Shown here one piece after another: positions 17,808 through 27,107 of a stretch of DNA of 64,000 bases. The first letter of the stretch is position 1; every line of letters starts with the position of its first letter. The notes under the pieces are model-generated. The model had not been told where the DNA came from, ran no database searches, and saw nothing but the letters and a program-made list of their open reading frames with translations. The DNA is taken from the NCBI GenBank assembly GCA_965223165.1, contig CBDCVQ010000007.1, forward strand, positions 434,001 through 498,000, written 5' to 3'. Position numbers and translations under genes: made by a program. Source of the DNA: JABDMH01 sp965223165 (GTDB lineage Bacteria; Bacteroidota; Bacteroidia; Chitinophagales; Saprospiraceae).

Positions 17808-19661
17808 TCATTCCTTTTTCTCAAATACTTCCATGCATAGACTGTCGATATCCATCAGGATGGGGTCCTGCTTCCAGATATAATATTTGAACTTGTCATC
17901 CCGATCTCTAATTTCTGGCGTCAGGTAGGGGATACGGAAGCGGGTCCAATCCTCAGCGCTTTTTTCGGGCAAGAGCGGGGTAGCTGAATATCCATAATTG
18001 CCCCCCCTTCGCTGCATAGTGACGACCAGATAGGGCCAGCGACCCTTTACTTCTCCGGGATACCTTACGTCCAGCGTGAATTGTACCCAGGCATGATCCC
18101 GGCTTGTCAGTTCGCGATAGGCCATCTGCTCAGTCAGTGCGTACTTTTGATCTGCTGGGATTCGCAGATAACCTGGCTCGTCGGAGGCTCCATGTGACTC
18201 CTCGGCCCGCCCAGCATATAGGTCAATCTCCTTACTATATTTGACCTGGTAGTCCTCCCTGTTTTCAAAATTCATCTGGCCCGTAAAATCTCTCTTGACC
18301 AGCAATAGCTTCTTGTCCGTATCAGACGCGGACTGCTTCAAAAATGTCGCCCAATAATATTCCTTGGTCATTCGGTACGGATCTAGGACGTAGTGCTTTA
18401 ATTGCCACCACTGAAACTGATTTAATGCCGTGCATAGCGCCAGCACAAGAACAAACGATAGTTTTCGAATCCATGTACTGGATCGGATCCCCATCAGCAG
18501 ATAGCCAAATCCAATGGCCAACAACGGATAAGTCACAATAAGAGGCCGGTTGGAAAACGCAGCTCCGTACCACCACTCTGTCCAACTGACTATGATGTAA
18601 AAAGCGACGAAGAAATACACGACAACGGGGAAAAATACGCGCCGGTTTTCTCGGTACAGCGATCGCAGGCCCAGCAGGTATAGAAGCATCACCGGGGTAT
18701 ATAGCAGCCATCCCTTTCGATAGCTAAATAAGGACTCCAAAATATGTGGAGATAGAAAATCCAAGCCGATGCCGGGATTCTTATAGCTGTCGTACAGTGG
18801 GTGGCCTGTCCTGATGAGCCAGTAGAGTATCTGCGGGGTTGCGATCAGGATGCAGATCACGCCAACGACCACAAATTGCCAAGCATGCCTCGTGATTAAA
18901 ACGATCTTGTCCTTTAGTGAATCACGCGAGTGGACCTGCCAAAGTAGTGGAAGTATAACAACGACGACCTCACTGGGTTTGACTAGAGCCATCAGCGTGC
19001 AACCTGCTCCGATCACTATTAATTGAGACAGCTTCTGATGACGGTGCCACTGTATCGTGTACCAGACGATGATACAAAGCAGCATAAATAGGATGTTGAC
19101 CGTCTCCAGGTTTTTAAGTGTGCAGTGATGAATATAATTAGTAGAAAATACGGTGACCAGCAGCACCGCTGCAGATACAACTTCGCCAAAATACGTGCGT
19201 AAAATTCGACGGAAAAAGAACAGCCCAATGAGGGTATAGCAGACGCCCCCTACGGCCAGGGCAACATGGTACGGTGGGCTGAACCCATCCGGCGGATATC
19301 CCAGCAAAAAACAGCTAACGTGCCCGAGGACAAAGAAGGGCGCATAGAATAGCGCCATTCCCATCAAAAAGAAATACATGGGCTCACCTTCATCATTGGA
19401 AGAGACCATGTACAAGGTGGGTGTCAATTGATACTTTTCGTTGACCTTCCTCAACCAGCGCATGTCCCGCAAAAGCGGATCGTCATAGACCATCGTGGCG
19501 GGGAGCGGAAGATAGTAGCCCAATACATCCCAGGCGATCTCCTTCTCATGAATATTATTGACCCGATACAGACAAAGAACGAGCCCTATGGCCAGGACAG
19601 TAATTTTTGATACTTCGGGTGTCAATTTCATAACAGGCCCCATGGGCGTTTGCGCAAACAC
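17808..19661 (-). CDS. GT-C-like integral membrane protein
   Basis: This protein of about 610 residues has roughly ten hydrophobic segments in its first 430 residues and a soluble C-terminal domain of about 180 residues. An acidic pair near the start (EIAWDVLGYYLPLP), large periplasmic loops and YGAAFSNRPLIVTYPLLAIG resemble GT39/GT-C glycosyltransferases that use lipid-linked sugars. The family assignment is by general appearance. The C-terminal region (HAWVQFTLDVRYPGEVKG) looks beta-rich. The start may be ATG 19631 (MKLTPEVSK), just before the first helix; the upstream residues look non-conserved. It stands alone, convergent with the PUL. Confidence 0.75.
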   Translation of the reverse strand: MFAQTPMGPVMKLTPEVSKITVLAIGLVLCLYRVNNIHEKEIAWDVLGYYLPLPATMVYDDPLLRDMRWLRKVNEKYQLTPTLYMVSSNDEGEPMYFFLMGMALFYAPFFVLGHVSCFLLGYPPDGFSPPYHVALAVGGVCYTLIGLFFFRRILRTYFGEVVSAAVLLVTVFSTNYIHHCTLKNLETVNILFMLLCIIVWYTIQWHRHQKLSQLIVIGAGCTLMALVKPSEVVVVILPLLWQVHSRDSLKDKIVLITRHAWQFVVVGVICILIATPQILYWLIRTGHPLYDSYKNPGIGLDFLSPHILESLFSYRKGWLLYTPVMLLYLLGLRSLYRENRRVFFPVVVYFFVAFYIIVSWTEWWYGAAFSNRPLIVTYPLLAIGFGYLLMGIRSSTWIRKLSFVLVLALCTALNQFQWWQLKHYVLDPYRMTKEYYWATFLKQSASDTDKKLLLVKRDFTGQMNFENREDYQVKYSKEIDLYAGRAEESHGASDEPGYLRIPADQKYALTEQMAYRELTSRDHAWVQFTLDVRYPGEVKGRWPYLVVTMQRRGGNYGYSATPLLPEKSAEDWTRFRIPYLTPEIRDRDDKFKYYIWKQDPILMDIDSLCMEVFEKKE

Positions 19662-19894
19662 TCCGTCTCAACCAAGACGAAAAGACCCTGGTCCATCGGA
19701 ATAAGTGGATACAGACCGAAGCGGGGCCCTGACAATTTTGGATATAAGACTCGTCGCAGAAAACCAGAAGATATAGAATATTGGAATGCCGGGCGGAGAT
19801 TTGGCAGTGGATGGGCCGCCCCCTGAGGCTAAGGTGTCAGATCCGACCATGGTGTATGCCTCCCGGTGCCCGGACTTGAAGAGCAATATGATTC

Positions 19895-21589
19895 TCAGAC
19901 CTTGATAATCTTTCGCATCATGGTGGTCCGACCAGCTCTCAACTGGGCAAAATAGGTGCCTGCAGGAAGTGGCTGATTACGATCATTCCTGCCGTCCCAC
20001 ACTATTTCCATCGTGCCGATGTTCTGTGGCCCCAGTGGAAAAGACCGAACGGGTTGGCCCCGCACATCAAAGATCAACACGGTGGGTCGAGCGGGACGAT
20101 GGAGCTCCAACGGCAGGCGCACTTCTCCGCGAAAGGGATTGGGTGTGCCCTGGCCCAAGTGGGCAGTCGGCTGCCTTTCGGGCATCGCTGGTGACCATCT
20201 GCTGGCGGTGGAGGTCTGCCAGGGTCCGGTGATGGCAAGCGTCATTCCCGGTTTTTGAATATTGACAAACAAGGTAGTCCCATCGGGCGAAAAGGTCGAT
20301 CCGGCAAACTCGTCCGTGTTTAGCGCATTGCGGGCAAATTTGAATATTTCGCCGGCGGGTGTGACCACATCAATGTACTGATCGCCATCCCCGTCTTCGC
20401 AGATAAACAGATCTCCCCAAGGAGCCACGGTGATGTTGTCCGCTTTTTCCAGGAGCGCGGCATCGTTGGGTTCTACGAACAGCTCCAGCATGCCAGGATT
20501 GGTATTTTCGCTCGGTTGGCCCTCTACCGCGCTGGGTGTGTAGGTCCAGATTTGTCCTTTACGATTGCCGCCTCCGTTGGTGCAGGCAAAATAGATTGTG
20601 TCGGCTCCATACCACATTCCTTCGCCTCTGGCAAAACGCGCGGCACCTGCGGCAAAGCCACGACTCCTCAGATCATCGCCGGGGGAAAGCACATCATCGA
20701 GATCGACCCATCCCACCGGCATTGGCTGTCCGGGCAAGATCTGTTGGCCGGCCCAGTTTCGGGTATCTGCGCTCGGCAGGTCGCGGATCATCAGGGCCTG
20801 GAGACGGCCACCGGACGCAAGTTGCCCGGGTTGATCAAGGATGTACCGGTAGATCAGACCGTTGTCCCGGTCCTCGGTCTGAAAGACGATGCCGCTGCGA
20901 GGGTCGACGGCCACGGCTTCGTGGTTGAACCTACCCATGGCGGTGAGCGGCACCGGATCCACCAACCCGGAATCCGCCGCTGCCGGTACCTCGAAATTGA
21001 ACCCATGGTCTCGTTCGATCACTCCCCCAGCCTTGGTCACATTTTCTTCGCATGAAATCCAGGTGCCCCAGGGAGTAGGGCCTCCGGCGCAATTGCGATT
21101 GGTGCCGACAAGGCTGAGAAAATGCTTCTCCAGGATCTTGTTCTCCGTGTCGTAGACCAACGTTGTGGTGCCTCCCAGCGAAGGCCTCGTGCCGCTCCCG
21201 GCATCATACAGCTTGCCTTGATCAATTAAATCGAGCAACTCGTTATTTGCCCCGAAGGCACTTTTACTTCTTTCATCGGCAGACAGCTCATGATTTCGGA
21301 CGAGGATCGTTTTGCCAGCCGTCCCGGCAAAGGTGGCCATGCCATCATGATCGCCCGGTACCAGCAGACCATCGTCCATTGTCTCGCCCACCCGCGAAAA
21401 CACGTGATAGGAGAAACCAGCCGGCAGGTCCATGATGCCATTGGGATCCTCGATAAGGTCGCCATAACCGGTGACATAGGTGCCAGGCGTCCACATCCTT
21501 TGTGCCAAGGATTTGCGCAGTCCTGCAAACCCTAGCGACAAACCAGCGGCTGATCGCAACAGATCTCTGCGAGTAATTTTGCTACTCAT
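19895..21589 (-). CDS. PhoX/DUF839-like protein with Tat signal and T9SS-like tail
   Basis: This 564-residue protein begins MSSKITRRDLLRSAAGLSLG, a twin-arginine signal, followed by the DUF839 (alkaline phosphatase PhoX-like) pattern: LPAGFSYHVFSRVGETMDDG, LVRNHEL, GTNRNCAGGPTPWGTWISCEE and FNHEAVAVDP. These acidic and Cys residues correspond to metal and ligand sites in the family. The last 85 residues look like a FlgD/T9SS type-A sorting domain: GTPNPFRGEVRLPLEL, VLIFDVRGQPVRSF, DGRNDRNQPLPAGTYF and a short basic end. That implies folding and cofactor loading in the cytoplasm, Tat export, then T9SS secretion or surface anchoring. A longer frame starts at 21604, but the ATG at 21589 fits the signal. 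The substrate is unknown. Confidence 0.85.
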   Translation of the reverse strand: MSSKITRRDLLRSAAGLSLGFAGLRKSLAQRMWTPGTYVTGYGDLIEDPNGIMDLPAGFSYHVFSRVGETMDDGLLVPGDHDGMATFAGTAGKTILVRNHELSADERSKSAFGANNELLDLIDQGKLYDAGSGTRPSLGGTTTLVYDTENKILEKHFLSLVGTNRNCAGGPTPWGTWISCEENVTKAGGVIERDHGFNFEVPAAADSGLVDPVPLTAMGRFNHEAVAVDPRSGIVFQTEDRDNGLIYRYILDQPGQLASGGRLQALMIRDLPSADTRNWAGQQILPGQPMPVGWVDLDDVLSPGDDLRSRGFAAGAARFARGEGMWYGADTIYFACTNGGGNRKGQIWTYTPSAVEGQPSENTNPGMLELFVEPNDAALLEKADNITVAPWGDLFICEDGDGDQYIDVVTPAGEIFKFARNALNTDEFAGSTFSPDGTTLFVNIQKPGMTLAITGPWQTSTASRWSPAMPERQPTAHLGQGTPNPFRGEVRLPLELHRPARPTVLIFDVRGQPVRSFPLGPQNIGTMEIVWDGRNDRNQPLPAGTYFAQLRAGRTTMMRKIIKV

Positions 21590-21679
21590 GGTATGAATCT
21601 CCACCGGAGGGCAGTCCCAGCCCCCGGATGGAGATTTTTGTTCAAATTAAATTTACGGCGAATTACCGCGCCCTGCCAA

Positions 21680-22447
21680 TTAGTTGTTGTCCGTCACGGC
21701 CATGACGACCCGGTAGAGCACCTCGGTACGTGAGGTGACTAACTCCGCCAGCTTACCGAGCCCCTCCTCCGGAAAGGTGGTTCCCTCGGGATAATTTGGC
21801 AGCAGGACATCTTTCAATGTAGGATAGACATCAAAGGAAATGGTATTGCCCGGCACATTGGGCCCCCTGGGATTTAGAATGACCGCATTACCCCAAGCTA
21901 CCTGGTTTGTCCCGTCCATGGCCATGGCCTTCTCAATAAATGGTTTCCAATGGTCGTCTTCCAGCGAAACAAACTGATTGGGATTGGTGGTATTCCAATA
22001 ATTAAATTTGACAAAATTGTAGTGCTCCGAAGGTACCGCACCCTCACCATCGACCCAACTGTTGGGCCGCACGAAGGCCTGGGCCGTCACGGTACCCATC
22101 CAATCGGTACTGATCTGGCTCGAAGAAATGTCCGGAAACACTTTGGATGGATTCCAGATGTCCCCCATCTCGACATTGATATCCGGAAAGGTGTTGATAA
22201 AGAGGAAATTAGATGCGTTTTCCAAGTCAGCACCTCCGACCTTCTGAAATAAGATCCAAGCGCTGAGCTTGCCATCGTCAATGGCTTTCTTGGCCACTTG
22301 GCTCCAATAGGTGGTCTCACGATGGATAAATTCACCGATCTTGTCCTGTTCAACTTTCCGAAATTGATAGACACTGACGGGCTGTGCCCAAACAGAATAT
22401 CCAATCAGGCATAGCAGTAGCACGAATAACGGGTTTGACTTCTTCAT
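21680..22447 (-). CDS. Secreted protein of unknown function
   Basis: This 255-residue protein has a clear signal peptide (MKKSNPLFVLLLCLIGYSVW, cleaved after AQ). The mature part contains two similar-looking segments with Tyr, Trp and strand-helix alternation (VYQFRKVEQDKIGEF; GKLSAWILFQKVGG), which could be ferredoxin-like dimeric alpha/beta-barrel units. I do not recognise a named family. It lies 90 bp upstream of the PhoX-like gene on the same strand, so co-transcription is possible. Confidence 0.75.
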   Translation of the reverse strand: MKKSNPLFVLLLCLIGYSVWAQPVSVYQFRKVEQDKIGEFIHRETTYWSQVAKKAIDDGKLSAWILFQKVGGADLENASNFLFINTFPDINVEMGDIWNPSKVFPDISSSQISTDWMGTVTAQAFVRPNSWVDGEGAVPSEHYNFVKFNYWNTTNPNQFVSLEDDHWKPFIEKAMAMDGTNQVAWGNAVILNPRGPNVPGNTISFDVYPTLKDVLLPNYPEGTTFPEEGLGKLAELVTSRTEVLYRVVMAVTDNN

Positions 22448-22669
22448 TTTTGATTTGATTTAACGGATTTATAATCTTCTGAGCAAAGATGATTTCGAGC
22501 GCTCTTAAGATAGTCAAAAAATTGGCTCGCGCGGCAGTCCTGCCTGCAGTGTGCAGCATGACGTATCGCACCGTTGGGGGTCACGATGCTCACAAGGGGC
22601 TTGCCATGGGAGAAGGACGTTGATCCGTGGAGCTGTCGAATGCTTGAGGATGATGTGCTTAAATGCAAA

Positions 22670-22701
22670 CTGCCTCAGACAGCACGTCGGCCCTGAGGCA
22701 G
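22670..22701 (-). terminator. Stem-loop after the MerR-type gene
   Basis: A perfect 9-bp stem (CTGCCTCAG 22670-22678, CTGAGGCAG 22693-22701) with a 14-base loop lies 38 bp beyond the stop of the minus-strand MerR gene. In that direction it is followed by TTTGCATTT, a weak T-rich tail. Confidence 0.6.
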
Positions 22702-22738
22702 CTAAAATGTGAGACGGAGGAGTCTGCCCCTTACCTGC

Positions 22739-23524
22739 TTACCTTTGTTGGCGGTCCACAAAATGTTGCATCGCATCTTTGAGAAAGGCTGCAAATTCTG
22801 GCTGCGGCTGCCCAGCCACCATGGTAAAACGTTCGTCCTCGACGTACAGTTGACCCAGCCCGGCATATTGTTTCCACTGCGGATCCTTTGCACCGTGGGT
22901 ACCCCAAAACTTTCGGGTGACGATATAATGCCGCCGGATCGCCGTCTGCACGACCTCGCTGGTTGGGTCCTCATGCCTCAGCTCAAATAACTGCAAGGTC
23001 AGTGACTGTTGCTCCTTCCTCAACGCGACAATTTCTGCTTTGCTGAGCTTCAGCAGACTCTTTTCCGCCGTTTCCACGGCTTGTTGTCCATATTTCTTCA
23101 CCGCTTCCGCCCGGTAAGCGTCGGCTGTCTGCTTGGGCAGTCCTTCGTATAAGTCCTCTGGTGTTAACATCACTTTGTCTTTTTTGGATTGATAATGAAT
23201 GGTCTTGTCGATCGTGGCCAGAAGGGTATCGATTCGGTCTCTGCGCTTCCGGAGTGCCGCCTTATGATTGGATAGCGCTCTTATCAAATCAAAGTCCGGA
23301 TCATCCAGAATGTCCATGATGCGTCCCAAGGGAAAGTCAAGCTCCTTGTAAAAGAGGATCTGCTGCAGGCGCAACAGTTCGTCCTTGCCATAATATCTGT
23401 ACCTGGCCTCCGTACGGATGGAAGGCTTGAGCAACCCTACCTGGTCGTAATAATGTAATGTCCGGGTCGTGATCCCTGCCATTTTCGAAAGCTCTTTGAC
23501 CGAATATTTTTCCACTTTGTACAC
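22739..23524 (-). CDS. MerR-family regulator with TipAS-like effector domain
   Basis: This 261-residue regulator has an N-terminal MerR winged helix (YSVKELSKMAGITTRTLHYY, then DQVGLLKPS and YRYYGKDELLRLQQILFYKE), a dimerisation coiled coil (about 75-125), and a C-terminal all-helical TipAS-type domain (about 130-261). TipAS domains bind hydrophobic thiopeptide-like or other drugs, with conserved Trp/Tyr features such as FWGTHGAKDPQWKQYAGLGQLY. It would activate its own promoter or a resistance gene; no such gene is adjacent. The start codon is ATG at 23524; MYKVEKYSVKEL is the standard N-terminus. Confidence 0.88.
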   Translation of the reverse strand: MYKVEKYSVKELSKMAGITTRTLHYYDQVGLLKPSIRTEARYRYYGKDELLRLQQILFYKELDFPLGRIMDILDDPDFDLIRALSNHKAALRKRRDRIDTLLATIDKTIHYQSKKDKVMLTPEDLYEGLPKQTADAYRAEAVKKYGQQAVETAEKSLLKLSKAEIVALRKEQQSLTLQLFELRHEDPTSEVVQTAIRRHYIVTRKFWGTHGAKDPQWKQYAGLGQLYVEDERFTMVAGQPQPEFAAFLKDAMQHFVDRQQR

Positions 23525-23589
23525 CTAGATTACTATCGACTATGCAAAGGTAAACTATGACGTAACGTAAGAGTCAAGGAAAATGCCGA

Positions 23590-24510
23590 CTTTTTTTGAA
23601 AAGGGTTTTTGCTCCGGGCCCCCCGGCCCCTGCGTTCTCCGCTCCGCTCCGAAACGCCGGGGAGACCTCTTCATCACAATTCAACAATTACACAGCTTAA
23701 CATCGCCACACTCGGGTCCACCCCGGCGTTCCGAAGGACGCAGGGGATGGGGGCTGTAGCATCCCAGGGATTCTGGAGTGCCACAAATTGCCGGGGAGAT
23801 GGCTTTGCTCCGAAGCCCCCGGCCCCGGCGTTCTCCGCTCCGCTCCGAAACGCCGGGGAGACCTCTTCATCACAATTCAACAATCGCACAGCTCAACATC
23901 GCCACCCACTGGTCCACCCCGGCGTTCCGAAGGACGCAGGGGACGGGGGCTTTGACATCCCACAGATTCTGGAGTGCCACAAATTGCCGGGGAGACGGCT
24001 TTTGCTCCGAAGCCCCCGGCCCCTGCGTTCTCCGCTCCGCTCCGAAACGCCAGGGAGACCTCTTGATCACAATTCAACAATCGCACAACTCAACATCGCC
24101 ACCCACTGGTCCACCCCGGCGTTCCGAAGGACGCAGGGGACGGGGGCTTTAGACATCCCAGATTCTCCGGTCCGCTCCGAAACGCCGGGGAGACCTCTTC
24201 ATCACAATTCAACAATCGCACAGCTTGAACATCGCCGCACTCGGGTCCACCCCGGCGTTCCGAAGGACGCAGGGGACGGGGCTGTAGCATCCCACAGATT
24301 ACACAGCTCAACATCGCCACCCACTGGTCCACCCCGGCGTTCCGAAGGACGCAGGGGATGGGGGCTGTAGCATCCCAGGGTCTCCGCTCCGCTCCGAAAC
24401 GCCGGGGAGACACCTATCTCCGATTCAACAATTAGAACAGCTCAACATCGCCACACGTTGCTCCACCCCGGTAGTGCGAAGGACGTAGGGAAAGGAGGCT
24501 CTCGCATGCC
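23590..24510. repeat. GC-rich long tandem repeat array (about 200-bp unit)
   Basis: About three full and three partial copies of a unit of roughly 195-200 bp occupy this gap. Each unit has CCCCGGCGTT-loop-AACGCCGGGG, a 10-bp stem, then a conserved AACATCGCCAC segment, then a second hairpin (CCCCGGCGTTCC-GAA-GGACGCAGGGG), and TTCTGGAGTGCCACAAATTG in the full copies. Full units start near 23610, 23806 and 24003; later ones are truncated, and the last (24420-24500) is degenerate. Open frames through the array change frame between copies, so it is not judged coding. It separates MerR from the RraA-like gene. Confidence 0.85.
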
Positions 24511-24604
24511 AGGTTATCCGTACTTTTAGAAGCCCCATGATCGAGAATCTCGGCATCGTTAGCAGAGACTTGCGGTTTAAACTTTACTCAGTTAATTCCT
24601 TGTC

Positions 24605-25582
24605 ATGAAAAAATTGATCTTCTTCATCTTCATAGGTAGCTTAGGATTTACCACTGCGCACGCACAGGCCGTTGTTTGGCCTGCGGAAAATATCATACAG
24701 CTGACTTCTGAATGGACGGGTATTCGGACCCCGGATGGGAGGCCAAAGGTATCAGCGGATCTATTGGAGCGACTGAAGGCACTCTCCATGGAGGAAGTCT
24801 GGGGTACGCTCCGGCGGCATGGGTACGAAAATCAATTTGAAAATTTCGCTGGCATGTATCAAAATGGCTGGGAAATTCTGCATCCCGAGCAGGTGATGAC
24901 CGGTCGGGCGCTGACGGCACAGTTTACACCACTCCGAGCGGACTTTGACAAATACGTGCAAGCACAGGCGGAGAGGGAAGGCACCAAAACCCCAGTGACC
25001 AACTACGCGCCGATCATTAAACTCCTCGAGGGCGATATCTATGTAGCTGACAGCTATGGCAAAATGGTGGAAGGCACCCTCATTGGAGACAATCTGGGCA
25101 ATGCGATTTACCGAGCATCAAAACGAGGTGTCGTATTTAATGGGTCCGTGCGAGATGTGGAAGGCCTATCAGAGATCGAGGGCTTCAACGCTTGGATTAG
25201 AGGCTCCGATCCATCGGCCATTAGGCAAATGATGATCTCTAGCATCAATGGCCCAATTCGGATCGGCCGCGTGACAGTACTGCCTGGCGATATCATTCTC
25301 GCCAAAACCACAGGCGTGGCCTTTATTCCTCCGCATTTGGTGCAGCAAGTCGTTATCTCAGGAGAGTTCACGGCCTTGCAGGACGAATTTAATCGGCACT
25401 GCATGGCCACCAACAAATACGAATACGTCAATGAGGCCTTCGTCGTCGATGACGATGTCTTTGAAAGAGACTTCCAAGCATGGCTATCGGAGCATCCAAC
25501 TTTACCCATGTCCAGGAACGAACTCAATGATTTTCTGGAAAAGCGGGAGACCAGGCGAAAGGCAAGGACCGACGGAAATTGA
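24605..25582 (+). CDS. Exported RraA-like/HMG aldolase-fold protein
   Basis: This 325-residue protein has a signal peptide (MKKLIFFIFIGSLGFTTAHA) and a RraA-like domain from about residue 45. Family features include GDIYVADSYGKMVEG, GDNLGNAIYRASKRG and VVFNGSVRDVEG, the strand with the Arg-Asp pair that binds substrate and metal in 4-hydroxy-4-methyl-2-oxoglutarate aldolases. True RraA proteins are shorter (about 160-230 residues) and cytoplasmic, so export and the extra N- and C-terminal parts are notable. Its role is unknown, perhaps an aldol cleavage of a sugar-acid-like compound in the periplasm. Confidence 0.8.
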   Translation: MKKLIFFIFIGSLGFTTAHAQAVVWPAENIIQLTSEWTGIRTPDGRPKVSADLLERLKALSMEEVWGTLRRHGYENQFENFAGMYQNGWEILHPEQVMTGRALTAQFTPLRADFDKYVQAQAEREGTKTPVTNYAPIIKLLEGDIYVADSYGKMVEGTLIGDNLGNAIYRASKRGVVFNGSVRDVEGLSEIEGFNAWIRGSDPSAIRQMMISSINGPIRIGRVTVLPGDIILAKTTGVAFIPPHLVQQVVISGEFTALQDEFNRHCMATNKYEYVNEAFVVDDDVFERDFQAWLSEHPTLPMSRNELNDFLEKRETRRKARTDGN

Positions 25583-25761
25583 CGCCGTGTTTAGTGCTTT
25601 GGAGGTTGCACTCTGGAGTACAAAGGTCACTCGTGCGAAGCGCGATGCCTTCTGCTGGCATGGGCTCTGATTCTAGGCCAATAGTTGTAACCTACCCTGT
25701 ACTCTCGCCCCACTTAGACTAACTTGGCCCTGGACTTCAAAGTCACTGAACACACGCCGTT

Positions 25762-26845
25762 TTGAGCTTCTTCAAAATCAAAGTACGAGCGGCCCTGATG
25801 GCAGTTTCGTTCCTCCCATATTTCAGTGCCTCGCTGTCGGCCCAAGCTGCTCCTAAATATTACATTGCCCGCAAGGTAACGGACCCGATCCACATCGATG
25901 GAGACGCAAAAGAAGCCTCCTGGACGTTGGCTCCGTGGTCCGACGACTTTATTGATATCGAGGGGTATATCATGCCTAATACCGTACGCGCGTGAAAATG
26001 CTTTGGGACGAAGAATATCTCTACATTTTTGCACAGAAGGAGGAACCCCATGTCTGGGCGACGCTTACTCGGCATGACGATATCATCTACCGCAATAACG
26101 ATTTCGAAATATTCATTGATCCGGACGGGAACACTCACCAGTACTATGAGGTGGAGGTAAACGCCTTCAACACGGTCTTCGACCTCTTTCTTGATAAGCC
26201 CTATCGTCGCGGCGGACGGGCACATACCACCTGGACCTTGCATGGACTAAAGACTGCCGTCGCCGTCCAGGGCACTCTTAATGATGCTTCAGACATCGAT
26301 GATGGCTGGTCGGTGGAATTGGCCATCCCGTGGTCAATCGACCGGAATGAGGACTCCCTTCGTTCCTATGCCCCGGAAAATGAATTTTGGCGCATTAATT
26401 TCTCTAGGGTCAACTGGGATTTTGAGTTAACAGGAACAAACTATGCCCGAAAAAAGGATTCTACTGAAAATTACTTAGATGAATATAACTGGGTATGGTC
26501 GCCCCAATGGCGATCAATATGCACTTACCAGAATATTGGGGATATGTCCATTTTTCACCGTCTGCACCTAGTGGCACCGGCAGCTTTACCCCACCGCCGG
26601 ATGAACCGATAAAATGGCATCTATACGAGTTGTTTCGTCAGCTTGTACGTACACGCAGGCAGGTTGACGATTTCGAGAAGGGCGCGCGCCCTTCTGGTCG
26701 AGCAAGAGATAAGGGGTAAGCTGATCACCCCGCAACTCAATATCTCCTCCGCGGGTTGGGAACTACTTTGCGCAGCCCATTTACGCATTGCCTCCTCATG
26801 ATAGATTCTAAAGGCAAATTCACCAGAAAGAAGAATTAGTCCTCA
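25762..26845 (+). pseudogene. Frameshifted CBM9-like secreted carbohydrate-binding protein
   Basis: Three consecutive open frames together give one CBM9-like (carbohydrate-binding family 9-like) protein. Frame 1 (25762-25995) encodes a signal peptide and IARKVTDPIHIDGDAKEASW. Frame 2 (25992-26612) starts in VKMLWDEEYLYIFAQKEEPH and continues through NDFEIFIDPDGNTHQYYEVE. Frame 3 (26495-26719) has INMHLPEYWGYVHFS and KWHLYELFRQL. The shifts lie near 25990 and 26505. Downstream, degraded sequence (PQLNISSAGWE near 26740) suggests further lesions to about 26845. The encoded protein would have been a periplasmic glycan-binding protein. Confidence 0.75.
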
Positions 26846-26927
26846 CAGACTTTGACGGCGTTGCCATATGCATCCCGTCCGCCTTCGCTGGCAAGCGAAA
26901 AGAGGTGCCAGCGATTCAAAGATCGTA

Positions 26928-27107
26928 TCACTTCAGCACATAGCGTTGACCGTTGACACTACCTGGATACGGGTGTCGTCCACCTATGTCAAGCTTGGCA
27001 TATCTGAGGTCAATAGATCGCTGCCTACGCTCTTCCAGTACACCGGGGACCAGGGCTTCGGGCTCGACGGCTTGAGCCGAAACAATCACCGCCGAACCAA
27101 GCGTCCG
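26928..27107 (-). other. Open frame directly after the hydrolase stop codon
   Basis: In the same frame as the upstream hydrolase and directly after its TAA, 59 codons remain open, including RQRSIDLRYAKLDIGG and RHPYPGSVNGQRYVLK before a TGA. The composition looks protein-like. It could be a degenerate 3' extension, a separate small gene with a GTG start, or chance. I do not recognise it. Confidence 0.2.

Noticed and set aside
20516..21055. 179-residue open frame antisense to the PhoX-like gene
   Set aside because: It is a shadow of a well-supported GC-rich gene and carries no recognisable domain.
23609..24370. 253-residue repeat protein in the GC-rich array
   Set aside because: The peptide repeats start at different points of the DNA unit, copies lose segments that break the frame, and the opposite strand is equally open.
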